Positions 1-12,491 of a stretch of DNA of 64,000 nucleotides are shown here, piece after piece (the stretch's first letter is position 1; each line of letters opens with the position of its first letter). Source of the DNA: Chinchilla lanigera (lineage: Eukaryota > Chordata > Mammalia > Rodentia > Chinchillidae); NCBI RefSeq assembly GCF_000276665.1, contig NW_004955467.1, forward strand, positions 1,391,397 through 1,455,396, in the 5' to 3' direction. The notes under the pieces are model-generated. The model did not search any database and was not told the DNA's origin. It saw only the letters and a program-made list of their open reading frames with translations. Made by a program: the position numbers and the translations under genes.

Positions 1-89
1 GTGATATTAATGAACTCTTTGAATTATTTCTCTACAGAAATTACAGATTTCTAATTATTCTCATTTTTAGGGTGGAAGGGAAGGGGGAT

Positions 90-190
90 TTATTTATTTT
101 TTTTGGTTTTTCTCCGGTACCGGGAACCGAACTCACGACCTTGCACTTGCCAGGCAGGCGCTTTGCCGCTGAGCTAAATCCCCAGCCCCA
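90..190 (-). repeat. ID SINE
   Basis: Near-consensus ID element in reverse: T tract, CCGGTACCGGGAACCGAACT, then AGCTAAATCCCCAGCCCC. ID elements are tRNA-derived and moved by L1 enzymes. Confidence 0.92.
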
Positions 191-263
191 GGAAATTTAT
201 ATTTCAGTTGTATTTTTCTGGATAGTCTATAATTTTTTACTACAAGTTTTTAATATTTATTTA

Positions 264-412
264 TTTAGTTTTTTTGAGATAGGGTTTCACTGTGCAGTTC
301 AGGCTGGCCTTGAGCTCACTTTGTAGCTCAGGCTGGTCTCAAACTCACAGCGATCCTCCTGCCTTAACCTCCCAAGTGCTGAGATTATAGGTGTGTACCA
401 CTACACCCAGCT
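264..412 (-). repeat. B1 SINE
   Basis: Reverse B1 with the internal duplication: GAGATAGGGTTTCACTGTGC, two CAGGCTGG copies, CAAGTGCTGAGATTATAGG. Confidence 0.92.
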
Positions 413-669
413 ACTACAAGTTTATATTTGTCTTTTTAAACTCAATTTCTGCTGCTCCCTACATAGTATAATAAAAAGTCAATAGTATTACAGAGCTTCA
501 TATAAAGGAGGATTTTCTTGCCATATCTCAACCAGTGTATTCTTAACCAGTGTCTTCTGGTATTTACTTCCACATTTCTAAGTAACAAAATTGCTATTTC
601 TTGATTTATTACTCTGGGAAACTCATGGATAAGTGAAGATTTTTTGTTGTTGTTTTCTTTCCTTTTTTT

Positions 670-965
670 TGTCTTTTTAAAGACAGGGCTTCACTGTGCA
701 GTTCAGGCTGGCTTTGGACTCACTTTGTAGCTTAGGCGGGCCTGCAACTTGCGGGGATCCTCCTGCCTCAGCCTCCAGAGTAGTGGGATTACAGGCTTGC
801 ACCACTACACTCGTTATTTCCTTTCTTTTTTTAGACAGAATGTCACTGTGTAGTGCAGGCTACTCTTGAACTTACTGTGTAGCCCTGGCTGGCCTTGCAC
901 TCACAGTGATCCTCCTGCCTTTGGCTCCCAATTTCTGGGATCACTGGTGTGTAGCACCACACCTG
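670..965 (-). repeat. Two B1 SINEs in tandem orientation
   Basis: A B1 spans about 672-815 and a second, more diverged one about 829-965. Both begin with a T-rich tail and GACAGGGCTTCAC or GACAGAATGTCAC and contain GGGATTACAGG or GGGATCACTGG near the 7SL head. Confidence 0.88.
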
Positions 966-1209
966 GCTTGGATGAGTGCTGATTGAGCACAGTTTTTGGT
1001 TGTGTCTGTTATGCGTATGTAAATATTGGTATTTCTGTGGAGCCAGGTAACAGTATGGTTACATAATTAGGTTTGCAATGTTATGCACAACTTTTTGCTT
1101 TTTCTGTATTAACTTGGTTTTTTTGATTTCTTGACATATTTGTCACTTAACCATATGCTCTTTCCTATGCTCTTTATAGTTTTTTGTTGTTGTTGTTTTA
1201 CGAGTTTTT

Positions 1210-1335
1210 GGTGACAGAGTCTCACTGTGTTGTGTAGGCTAAACTTGAACTGATTGTGTGGCCCAGGCTGGCCTCAAACTTAGTGCCGTCCTCCCAAGTT
1301 CTGGGATTACAGGTCCACGCCACTGAGCCCAGGAG
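1210..1335 (-). repeat. B1 SINE
   Basis: GACAGAGTCTCACTGTGTTG through CTGGGATTACAGGTCCACGC, reverse orientation. Confidence 0.85.
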
Positions 1336-1819
1336 TTTCTCACTTCAGGCTCAGCTGGGATCTGGGGAGCATATCGGCTACTACTCGTTGCTTGTCAGGC
1401 TTAATCATTGTGGTGCTTTGTATCCTACAGCTCTGATGCGCTCATCTCCCTTGATTCTTCTCTACTTCCGTCATCTGTGTAGTGTTCACTTGTTTCGTCC
1501 CTGAATTTCTGTTGTGGTGTTTTAGGAAGGAGTGGAGACAAATTCGTGTATTCAGTTCAAAATGGTGTATCTGCATTTTAGTCCAGGTTCTGATTATTGA
1601 ACATCAAGGTAGTGTCTAGATCTGTTTGTTTAGAGCACATTCTTAGCACTGAACTTCCTGGATCAAAAGCACATTTTAAGGTTGTTGAATATTGCCAGGT
1701 TGCATTTGAAAGAACTGTGTGGATTTTCCTTTCTCAGTTTTGCTATTTATTTACTTTGTGACTTGGTTAAACTTTTTAATTGTTATGTGTTTTGGATCTC
1801 AAGAGTAATATTTCTTTAG

Positions 1820-1912
1820 GAGGAGTGAATGAGTTAATGTATATAAAACACTTAATGCCTAATACACAGTAGCTGCTCAAAACGTTTTTAGTTTATTACT
1901 ATTAGTTTTGTC
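1820..1912 (+). repeat. MIR SINE fragment
   Basis: Contains the MIR 3' part: GAGTTAATGTATATAAAACA, then TACACAGTAGCTGCTCAAAA and an AT-rich end. Confidence 0.6.
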
Positions 1913-2699
1913 ATTGGGGTAAGGCCATGTGCCCCTTCTCCCTAAAACACATTATTTTTTATAGCCATTTAGCTTTGTGATAAGACATTACTGGATTATC
2001 TCGAGTTTTGTTTGGGGAGTTTTTTTGGTAGGTGGTGAGGTGACTTGTTGTTGGCTCTTTTTGTAAGGTCTTAAACTCTTTGTGGGTTCCCCCCCATTTG
2101 TGTTTATGTAATGGTTGGTTTGCTGTTTTTAATAAAAGGGGAATATGAAGCAAACATTTGTGTAAAGAGTTACAAAAATATACAGTGGTACTGTACTACC
2201 AGTACCTTGGAAGCTCTGGGTATGCCTGGTCCCAATTCCATTGCTCTCAGTCTCAAGGGATTTAGATAGAAATCATCCAAAGTATGCTCTTCTGAAAATT
2301 GCCACTAGCCCTTTACTTGCTTTTCTTTAGTTTTACCTGTGTTTCCCTTAAGGTAGCATTTAGTTTTTCTGTGTTTCTTCTTAAAATTTAGAGATAAATG
2401 AATCATAACAGTGCTCTCAGTTCAGACGTTTTTGTTGCTTGCATGAGACTTTAGAATTACATCTGAATTTATTTTTATGTCCTTTATTTTTCTTAAGTTT
2501 TGACAAATGTTAATTCAGTAGCTGTCATGTTCCAGATAGTCTAGGATTCAAACAGCAGCAAATAAGGTAAAATTTGTTGCTCCTTTGGAGCTAAATGCTT
2601 ACAAAGACACTTTTCAGCACTGAGGTTTTGTTTTTGTGTTTCCTTTTGAAAATGTCTAGTCAGTTTTAATGTTTAAACTTTTTAATTTATTTGGAATTT

Positions 2700-2912
2700 T
2701 TGTTTTGTTTTTTGTTTTTTTCCGGTACCGGGAATCAAATTCATGACCTTGCGCTTGCCAGGCAGGTGCTGTGCCGCTGAGCTAAATCCCCAGCCCCCTG
2801 GAATTTATTTTGGTGTGAAATTGATAAGTACTTTTTTTCTGTGCTAGGAATTGAACTTTAGGCCTTACGCATTCTAAGCAGGCCTTTTACCACAGAGCTA
2901 CAGCCTTGACCC
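2700..2912 (-). repeat. ID SINE and adjoining older ID-like copy
   Basis: A clear reverse ID at about 2700-2798 (TTCCGGTACCGGGAATC to AAATCCCCAGCCCC) is followed at about 2833-2912 by a diverged tRNA-like copy (GTGCTAGGAATTGAAC to CAGAGCTACAGCC). Confidence 0.8.
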
Positions 2913-4577
2913 ATTCCCCCCTAACTACTTTCTTGAAAATGATAATCATCATTTAAAAACTTTGCTTTCTTTTAGGGTTTTCTGTTTTGAATTTACTATA
3001 CGTTGTTTGAATTGTGCGAATTGTATATTTGAGTTATATATTAATACCGTTCACAAGTGCTTTTGTTGTAAAATTTCTTTCCATTTTCTACCCAGTTTTC
3101 ACATGAACTTTAATTTGTTTTTTCAAGACCCTAAGGTACTTGAAGATCAAATTATTATATTTACATTATATTTATAAATTACTCTGGGATGATTTCCATC
3201 TAAATAAGAGTATACCTTTACTGCAAATAGCAGGAAATGTCCACTAAAATTAGGTAGTAAGGCCAGTTACTGTCTCGTATAATTGGCAGTTGAGTGATAA
3301 GGCAAGACCGTTGAGTTAGTCGATATGTGGCTCCTCCATATCGTGAAGGATCAGGTTCTTCCCATCTCTCCTCAGTGTCATCTCAGTGTATTATTAGCCT
3401 TTTCCTTATGCTCCCTTTGGGGTTGAAAAGTGACTGTAGAAGTTCCCAGGAATCTCATATAAAAATGGCACTGTCCAGAGGGAAAGAAGACATCATTGAT
3501 GTTTCTCTTAGGGTCAAGGCAGTCTTTCCTGAAGTACCCAGGTAGATCTACCCTTATTTCTGATTGGCTAGAATTGGGTCACAAGCCATTTCTAACCTGG
3601 TCTTTGACAAGAAGATGGGGTTATGCTGACTGGCTAACACTGGCCAGTGCCCATTTCTAGCAGAGTGGGAGCTCACCCCTGCTGAGTCATGTGAGGGAAG
3701 AGTGGGCACGGGGACAGACAGCTGCTCTGCTAGCAGAGGACTTCAGCATCCACCGAGGAGCACGGTGTATTAGGGCATCCACCGAGGAGCACGGCAGGCT
3801 CCTCTTACAGTTTTCTTCATCTAAATGCAACAGCTGTCTTATTAAATTTGATTCTAACTGGCACTTCACTGAACTATTTGATTTTTAGTTGATTTTCATG
3901 TTATTTCCAGATGTATAATTACATAGTTGGGGAATCATGACAGTTGTTTCCTCTCAGAAAATTGTACTGCTGTCTCTTTCCCCTCATTTATTAAATTTAG
4001 CTTATTGAATGGAACTTTAGACTAACATTAAATAGTAGTGGCATTTGGCAGCTTCATCTTATGTCTAGTTGTGTGGTGTGCATAGATTTGTTATTCTATA
4101 TCTAGAGCAAATCAGGCTTGCTTGTAGGTTAATTATTCATATACTGCTGGATAATATTTAATGGTGATAGTTTATATAAAACATTTGCAATTATTTTCTT
4201 ATGTTAGATCCATAGTTTATTTTTCTTGTCATTTCAGGATTGTATTTATGTCAGAAGGTGAACTTATTATGTATTTTATGCATTGGAATGATCTGACCTA
4301 TGACCCAGCCCTCCTTTAGAGTTGATTCTCCGGTGCCATTTTTCTTGTTTTGCTGTTACTTACACATTTAAATTTCTACAGTTTTCATGATTTAATTTCA
4401 GTACCCAGGACAGTGCCAGACACACAATAAACATTAATAAAAACCTGTTGAAAAAAAATAAATGGGTGAAAGAAATTGAGATTTTATTTTCCTTAAAAGA
4501 AACTTTCTTAAAGAATTGCATTTTTAAGTATAATATACAGTATTGTCTTACATATCTGAGATCATATTCCTTTTCCC

Positions 4578-4712
4578 AGTTTTTTTTTTTTTTTTTTTTT
4601 TTTTTGAGACAGGGTCTCACCATGTAGTTCAGGGGGCCTTGAACCCCAGGCTGGGCTTGAACTCATGGCAATCGTCCTGCCTCAGCCTCCTGAGTTGAGG
4701 GATTATAGGCTT
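4578..4712 (-). repeat. B1 SINE with long T tract
   Basis: A run of T precedes GAGACAGGGTCTCACCATG and CAGGCTGGGCTTGAACTCA; the head reads GGGATTATAGG. Confidence 0.88.
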
Positions 4713-4869
4713 TTTCAGTTCTTAATTTTCTTAATTTATTTCTTTAAAAATTAATAAAAGATTTTTCATTTTGATTCCTTCACCTCCTATCTTTGAAAGT
4801 TTTATCATCATATTTTAAATAAAATATTTCTGGACAGTTGAAGTGTTTTGGTGGAATAATTGGTTTCAT

Positions 4870-5035
4870 GAATGCTTGAAATAGAGCCTGACTTGAATCC
4901 TGGATCAACTACTGCTTAGCACTGGAGAGCTTATTTAGCTTCTGTGTTCTCATTTTTTTCATTAGCACGTCCAGATAATAATAGAACCTACTGCGCAGAA
5001 CTGTCATGAGAATTAAATGCTTTAAACTATGACTA
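4870..5035 (+). repeat. MIR SINE
   Basis: MIR-type run: TTGAATCCTGG, AGCTTCTGTGTTCTCAT, GATAATAATAGAACCTACTG, GTCATGAGAATTAAATGC. Confidence 0.8.
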
Positions 5036-7064
5036 ATATGTATCTACAGTGTAAGAGTTTTGTGGGATGGATATATTAATTAATCTGTTTTATTAAATGG
5101 CTTAGTTCCTGTGTTGTGTTTATTGCTCTAAATTTGTGAAGGATCTTCCTAGCTAGTCATAGTTTTTCCTTGGTTTTTGTCAGTTTTGTTGATCTTTTCA
5201 AGAACTAGTTTTATAACTTACTTTTTTTTGTAGTTAGATAAAAGTTTAAATTTTAATATTTTTTCTCTTTCAGCAGTGGCTTTTAGAAATGTAAGCTTTA
5301 CTTGCATCCCATAAATTTTGGTTATGCATTTATTTTCATTAGTTTCATGGTATTTTGTAATTTTTCTTATAATTTTTAGAGTATATTGATTTCCAAATTT
5401 TTGTGAATTACCTAAATTTCTTTCTGTTGTTCTCAGTTTATGTCACTGTGCCTGGTCAGTGGATTTGTATGGTTTTGGTTCTTCTGAATTTATTGAGACT
5501 TGTTTTATGTGTGTTCTCTTGTTGGAGTGTCCTATATATATTAGTTAGGTCTAGTTGGTTTATAGTGTCATTACTGATTTTATGTAGTATTTCTAGAAAA
5601 AAAATTTATTATTTTTTATTTGATCTGTTTAAGCTGTATGTATCTTTATTATGAGTTATCAAAGTTTTTTCTTTTTAGGGTATTTGTTAGGTTTTAGTTT
5701 TACGTTATCTACTGTATCTTCAAGTTTTTCTAAATCATTTTTTCAGTGTCTTTTGTAGATTCTTTTTAAAAGAATTGGATTCTTTTTAAAAAACCTGAGA
5801 ATCAGTTGTCTTGTGATAAAATTAGTATCCTGAGTGGTAATTTTTACATTTAAAAAAATGTTTTCCACATTTGTTACTTCTTTCCTGTTTTCAGTCTCTC
5901 CTAGAGGGCTTTTCCCTCGTCTGCCTCCGTTTATATTCTAGAGGGAAGGCATATATGATTTTCAGTTCCTTAAGTAGTAATCTAAAATTTTCTTTAGACA
6001 TGTTTAACTGATTATAGGAAGAAAATACCTGTTTTCAGATTCTTCTGTAAAATAAGTAGTGTGACGTTCTGCCTTTTGCTTTTCCCCATGATCTAGAAAT
6101 CCTAATTTTTCTATATCATCTGGAATTGTAGACTAAATTTATCACAGATTTTGCAGCCAACTTATTTGTGTGTTTTTGAGGTAGTCTATTTCCTCTTGCC
6201 TGGACGGCTTGTAAGAAACAAAACTTAATACCAGCCTACGATGTGGGAGTAGTCGCCATTAGAATTATCTGGGAGTTGTCTCCATTAGAAACATCCATGG
6301 TGAATGTTTTTAGGACCAGGTCTCTTAAACCTCCTACCCTCCAGAACTTGTCTTTTAATGACTTTTCCAGTTGCTCTAGACTACTACTTAGGAATATCAT
6401 CAGACGCTTGCTTCTGTCTTCTTTCACATTTACCCTTTCTCCAATTTTCTTTTCCATATTTTGGGCATTTCTTCAGTTATATTCTACATTACTGATTTAT
6501 TATTCAGAAGGGCCAGTTCGGGGCTTTTCTTCTTCAGATTAGTTAAAATAAAGAGATTTTCAAGCATAACTAGAAAATTTAGTAAGTAACCAGTTTACCT
6601 TCCCCTTAGCCTTATCGTATTTCAGTATTTTGCCATCTATGCTTCAGAAAGGTTTTTTGTTTCCATTTTTTTTTGTAGGGAAAGTAAGTTTAAACTGCTA
6701 TATACCTGCTTTTTGCCTCCGTGCAACTGTTCTCTTGAATTTGGTCTTGTTCACCTATTTACTACGTAGTTAATATGGCATCATACCGTACAGTTGTTTC
6801 CGCAGTTTGCTGTTTTCAGTCAGCAAAATGTTGACATTTGTCCTTGTTGATACTGAAAGCAGTTTTTGTAGCATAAAAGCCCTGTTTGCTTGCTGTGGTG
6901 CATCTGTCCGAAAGGGGTGACTTTTTGTGATATTCTTGTATCCTAGGAATAAATGCTGCCTGGCCATCTTAGTGTACAATACAGCACATTTGTGAGTTTT
7001 GTTTGGCTGTATTTTGAGTAAAAGTTTCTGTAATGAATCCTGGCTTCTTCAGGTACTGATTTTT

Positions 7065-7190
7065 TCACCCCTTTTTGAGATGAGATCTCACTGTGTCACT
7101 AAGTTGCCTGAGTTGGGCATTCCCTTGTGTCCGTCTCCCAGAGCGCTGGGATTGCAGCCATGTATTCCCATGTCTGGATTCATGTCCTGA
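7065..7190 (-). repeat. B1 SINE, diverged
   Basis: GAGATGAGATCTCACTGTGTC through GCTGGGATTGCAGCCATG, reverse B1. Confidence 0.75.
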
Positions 7191-7794
7191 TTTTTCAGTA
7201 GTGTGTCTATTTTTCTGTAACTAGAAATAATCCATGAAAAATATAATTAAATGTGTCCCTTTTCTCAGGTTCAGGTGAGTCTTTGGGGGCTTCATATAAA
7301 CAACTTCAATTTATTGTCAGTTATTAAGCTATCTGATTGTATTTAACTTTTAGCAGTTTCTGTATTATTTCAAGAACCATGTTTCAATAGATTACTTAAA
7401 TAAGTAATAATAAGTAAAGAAATTCTAAGAAAGGGAGCTCTTTTTTGATGTTTAAATCTATGAAATTTTCTCTTGGCATTATGCTAACAATTTTTTTATG
7501 GAGGCTTTTTTTCTGAAAGTTCTGTTATAGTGTACTTTTTTATTTCTTCCTTGGTCATGTTTTTAGTTTAGTCTTTTCAAAAGATATTTCTATTTTTGTT
7601 GTGGTCAGAGTGTTGTATAAATTTATATGTGTTTTGAAAATACTTCATAGAAATATAGCTAGAATTATACCTCATCAATCACGCTTTCCTTCTTTTCTTG
7701 CACTCTAGTTATTGCCATTCCTGATAACAGGACTAATAATTTTCTGCTAGAATTGTTTGTTCATTTTATTCTTGTATTTTTGTAGGGTTGGTTT

Positions 7795-8015
7795 GTCTCT
7801 GGCAGTGTGACAGTGGAACCCAGGACCATGCATGCTAGACAAGGACTCTACAACTGAGCTACATTTCCAGCCCTATACTCTAGTACTTTTAAAGTTACAC
7901 TACTGAACATATCTTCTAATTATGAACTGTAGGGCCGGAGAGATAGCTCAGCAGCACAGCCCCTGCCTGGCAAGTGCAAGGTCCTGAGTTCGATTCCAGG
8001 TACCAAAAAAAAAAG
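7795..8015. repeat. Two ID SINEs facing each other
   Basis: A reverse ID-like copy at about 7795-7874 (GTGGAACCCAGGACCATGC to CAACTGAGCTACATTTCC) is 57 nt from a forward ID at about 7932-8015 (AGGGCCGGAGAGATAGCTCA to CGATTCCAGGTACC and an A tract). Confidence 0.85.
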
Positions 8016-9384
8016 TAACTGTAAAAGCACATATTTTTTTAAACTGTAGTAAAACTATAGTAGCATTTAAAGACAATACAAATATGAGCAGCTGTTTTGA
8101 GGATGATGATACGCAGTGTGCTAACCATTGTTATGCTCTTATAATCTTGTTTTGAAATTTTATACCATTAGTTTTATTGTTTATTTTTCTTTTCAGTAAA
8201 ATAAAATTTAAAAAATACAAATCCAGAAAGATAATTCAGCTATCATTTTTGATGTATATTCTGTAGTGTCTAGAATTAAAATAATCATACATGTTCTGTG
8301 TGAAAAATAACAGAAAAAAATCATGTTCTGTGATACTTTTTGGTTTATCTTGAATAGTTTTCATCTTTAAGTATTTTCAGAGAATATGAATTTTAGTAGC
8401 TGCACAGTATTCCAAGTCTTCTCAGATTTGTTAAAAATCATTTATCTACGTGGACTTGTTTGTACTTGAAGGGTTATTATGGAGATTTATCTCATTCTTT
8501 TCATTTTAACTGTCTTGTTTCATCATAATTTATCTCAGAATTGTAAATATTAGCTATTTGATAAGTTTTTGCTCAGTATTTAAAAAAATTTTGAGTGCGC
8601 ATAGTAATTTTTTGTCTTAGTATTTTCTTTTAGTAAAGAAACATAGTGTCTTTACATGGGAGATTTTGTTGGTGTCATGTTTTATTTTTCCAGTTGTATT
8701 TATCCATAAATTAATAGACTTTACATTTACAAAAATAATTTTCATGCACATTGTTTCCTTGAATATAAATTTGTGAGACGTCTAAAACTACTCCTACCTT
8801 GATTTTTAAGAGATGATTAGTACTGACATTTTATATATGACTAAACAAGAGCAAGTAACTTTAGATTTCTGCTGAAAGACAAACTTCATTTTTTTCACTT
8901 TATCCTCTGATGTTATCCCAGCAGTTATCTTCACCCACAGCTGCATTTGATTTTAAACTGCCTTCAATAATTGGTCGGTTTTATTTAATAACATATCTTT
9001 AAATTGTGTGCCATTTCTAACCTTTCTGAACGTTTAGAAGCTGTGGAGAGGGTTTGCTGTGAGTTACAGCTTTGCTGGTCAACCCGGCTGGGCCTCTTCA
9101 GTTGGGCGTCTGCTCATTTAGTTACATGAGATCCAAGGCAACCTGTCTGTAGTCCTTCAATGAACATTTACTTTTTGCTGAGTTGTTGGCCTTATGTCCA
9201 TTTTACACTGTATATTATCTTCTCCACATTATTTGGGTTATTTTTCAGAAGCCTTTACTTATGTAAGTTGACACTGGTTACTAGTCTCTAGATCTTTCTT
9301 CAGTTGTTTTTACATGGTGGTAGGTGTTCTGAGTTTATTCCTTTTCAGATATTGTGTGGCTCGTTCTGTAATGTTAATTCTGTA

Positions 9385-9475
9385 ACTAGGCATGAGGACA
9401 CAGCAACGAATTTTGTTTACAATGAGTGTGGCATTTCAGGCATCTCTCAACACTGTTTTCCTTTGTTACCTGTGG
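9385..9475 (-). repeat. Left arm of 91-nt inverted duplication
   Basis: Its reverse complement matches 10089-10179 over 91 nt without gaps, with six mismatches by my alignment (about 93 percent). It holds an antisense copy of the TTC19 exon A end and donor. It lies in the intron 464 nt upstream of the exon. Confidence 0.95.
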
Positions 9476-9939
9476 GTTGAGAGATGCTATATTGCTCCAG
9501 CCTTTATTAATCTTCTTGAAAACTGTATTAACTGTTCTTTAAATTTGGTTTGAGGCTTTCCATTCAGAGTTTGACAATTCTCTCCTTTCTTACTGCTTTT
9601 CACCTTTTTCACTGACCCTAGACTTTCGTTGTTAATTCTTCCTCCTTGGGTTTATGTTCGTCTGTTTCTTTTGATAAACTACTAGTTTCAGTTTTCATAG
9701 CTCTTTAGAACGTTAATCTACCTAAAACATGTGTGGGGAGTTCCATGATTTCAGCTAGTCCAGCATGACATTTAATTGGATCTTAAACCACCAGAATTTA
9801 AATTGCCTTCTTTCAATATAATGTGACAGGAAACATTTGTGGCTCCTTGTAACCCAAATGATGAGTAGGTTGGCTAACTCTTACATGCCTTCTGTAACAC
9901 ACTTGTTACATCCCCACAATGTTCTTATTTCCTTCTTAG

Positions 9940-10094
9940 TGGAAGAAAAAGCCAATACCCACCTTCTCCTGGGCATGTGCTTAGACTCTTGTGCACGATA
10001 CCTTCTGTTCTCCAAACAGCCATCCCAGGCACAAAGGATGTATGAAAAAGCTCTGCAGATTTCTGAAGAAATACAAGGAGAAAGACATCCACAG
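9940..10094 (+). CDS. TTC19: TTC19 exon A (third from last coding exon)
   Basis: The exon follows the acceptor tttccttcttag and starts with TG, completing a Val codon begun in the previous exon. It reads VEEKANTHLLLGMCLDSCARYL then the TPR segment SKQPSQAQRMYEKALQISEE and ends HPQ at CAG|gtaaca. The donor has a weak +5 position. The last six bases and the donor are also part of a 91-nt inverted duplication whose other arm lies 613 nt upstream. Confidence 0.95.
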
Positions 10095-12460
10095 GTAACA
10101 AAGGAAAACAGTGCTGAGAAGTGCCTGAAATGCCATACTCATTGTAAACAAAATTCGTTGATGTGTCCTCAAGCCTAGTCCACTCAGCTTGTGACTACCA
10201 ATCCATCTGTACTCAATTATGTGTTTCAGAAAGGACTTGAGATTGCTGAGTAGTTAGTAAGTCTGCCCAGAATGCATTGCATGGCTTATGGTTTGAACGA
10301 GAGACCATACTTTCTATGAGGCAGATCTAACCAGGCAACTTGTGCTTCTTTATCTCTAGTTTTAATGTATAGAGCCTGTGCTGAACAGACTCTGCAGACA
10401 TTCCATTAGAATCTTGTAACAGTCAAGTTAATACATGAGTTTCCTTGCCTCCCTTGTTCCACAGTTTAAAAAAGGATTAAGGAAAAGAGGGACTGCATTA
10501 CTTTTTTTTTAATGAGAGAGGGTTTTGCTACATAGTTCAGGCTGGCCTTGAACTTGCAGGGATCCTCCTGCCTCAGCCTCCCGAGTGCCAGGATTACAAG
10601 TGTGTGTCACCATGCCTGGCTGGCATTAAGTTTTAAAACACTGGGAGCCGGGGATATAGCTCAGTGGCACAGTGCCTGCCTGGCAAGCACGAGGCCGAGT
10701 TCAATTCCCGGTACCAGAAAAAAAAATTAAAAACATTTACGTAGTGTTACAGAATTTAAGCACAACATGCAAAACTTTGTGTTAGAACTCTAAATGCACT
10801 GAATTGAAATCTGACTGTTCTATCAAAGTAATTCTTAGAGGTAAGGAGGAGATTGCTTTGTCAGCGAATGCTTTCAGCTGCAGCATAAAACAGACTTTAA
10901 CTGCACTGAACGTGAAATGTTTGGAAGATAATTTGAGCTATGAATTAACTCCAGGAAAGGAATTTTGAACATTTTACTGAGTGAGCTCTAAGGGGACTTT
11001 CATGAAGTTAAGATGGCAAGCACAGAATTCAGATTACCAAGTATTAGAATCAGATGTCCAAAAGCATATCTTCAGTGGAGGGTAAAGTATAGAAGCTTGT
11101 CTCTTTCTCAGTACTAAAATTTTAAATACTCATAATGAGACTCCTCCTAAAATAGATGTTTCTTTTTATTTTGATGAGCTTCAAGATCCCTAGCAGGAAC
11201 GGCATTATAATGTTCTAGAGACAAACAGATGCTAGGAGGCTGGCTTCTCAAAATTGCTGAACCTTGTGTTGGATTTTTTTTTTTTTTAAGAGTAGCAAGT
11301 ATTTATTGAGAGAAAGAAAGCGTTGCCTAAGAGGGACAGAAGGGGGTCCCTCGTGGTTGGTCCCAGGACCATGGTTGGTCCTGCTTCTCAAGAGTTTTGT
11401 AGAGTGAAACCATGAGGTGAGGGGCATGAAACAGGACAAAACTATAGTTAACTAATAAGATTACAAGTGTAATCCTTAGATAATATTGATCCAATGGAAA
11501 ATCACAAGGTAGGTATGAAGTGGGACAAAATTATGGTCAACCAATAAGATTAAAAATAAAAAATAAAACTATAGTTGTTTAGGTAATATTGATTAGATGG
11601 GGATCTAATGGAGAAGTCACCTAGCAAGTGCACATGGGACAAACAAGGATTATCCTGGAAGGGGTGGGTTAAGAAGGTTTTGGTCTTACACCCAAGGTGA
11701 TTGATGTCTATTTTATTTTATTTTTTGTCTTTTGAGACAGGGCTTCACTATGCAGTTCAGGTTGGCCTTGAACTCACTTTGTTGCCCAGGTTGGCGTTGG
11801 CAGCTATCCTCCTGCCTCAGCCTCTAGTGCTGGGACTACAGGCATGATATCTATTTAGAATATAAATAACTGCCATTCACTCCTAAGGGAAGTATGTGGG
11901 TGTAGTCATTCCTTTGTCCTGAGGCCTGACCTTCAACAAATGCACCTCCAGCCTCAACTGTCTTCTGCCGTGACCTCTTGAGGGCCAACCCTGTCTGACT
12001 ACCTGTATTTCTAAATAACTTAGCTGTCTTTAATACTAGTAATATAGGGGAAATGCTAGGTGTCTGATACTCCGAGTTCATGATCCCTGACTTCAAAGAC
12101 TGAATTCTAAGGAACCATCGAGGCTAAGAGTAGGAACATTTATTGGGAAAAGGAATACAGAATAGGAATAGCTCCTGAATGGGCTGCCCTTCAGTCAGAT
12201 AGCTTTTTTCCCTTATTTTTCACTTAGTGCTTCTGTGATAATTATTTGAATTAATAATACTCACCCTAACCCTAATTACTGCATTTGTATCATTTGTCAG
12301 AGTTGAACTAATACGCTCCACTATACTGAATGAATGATAAGTGCCTGCAGGTTGTTCAAGGCTAGCATCTCTCACTTTTTGTGGAATGTTAGGAAAGATG
12401 AAATTGTGTATACTCTTAGTTTAACAAATGTCAGATTAGCATTTTGTGTAGGTGTGTTTT

Positions 12461-12491
<31 letters not shown>

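Larger units (their letters stand above)
1..9939 (+). other. TTC19: TTC19 intron, partial (no exon seen)
   Basis: I searched for the residues expected before the VEEKAN exon (a segment like EKELAEDIMS) and for earlier TPR exons and found none, so this is taken as one long intron. SINEs are listed separately. Stretches such as 3000-4500, 5050-7050 and 8020-9380 are AT-rich and hold nothing I can name. A 20-nt motif is tandemly repeated at 3745-3764 and 3775-3794. Confidence 0.7.

Noticed and set aside
9981..10172. Minus-strand frame across TTC19 exon A
   Set aside because: It is the antisense of the exon; its similarity to a segment at 9400-9475 is explained by the inverted duplication.
12258..12276. 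Telomere-like CACCCTAACCCTAATT
   Set aside because: Only about two CCCTAA units, too short for an interstitial telomere tract.
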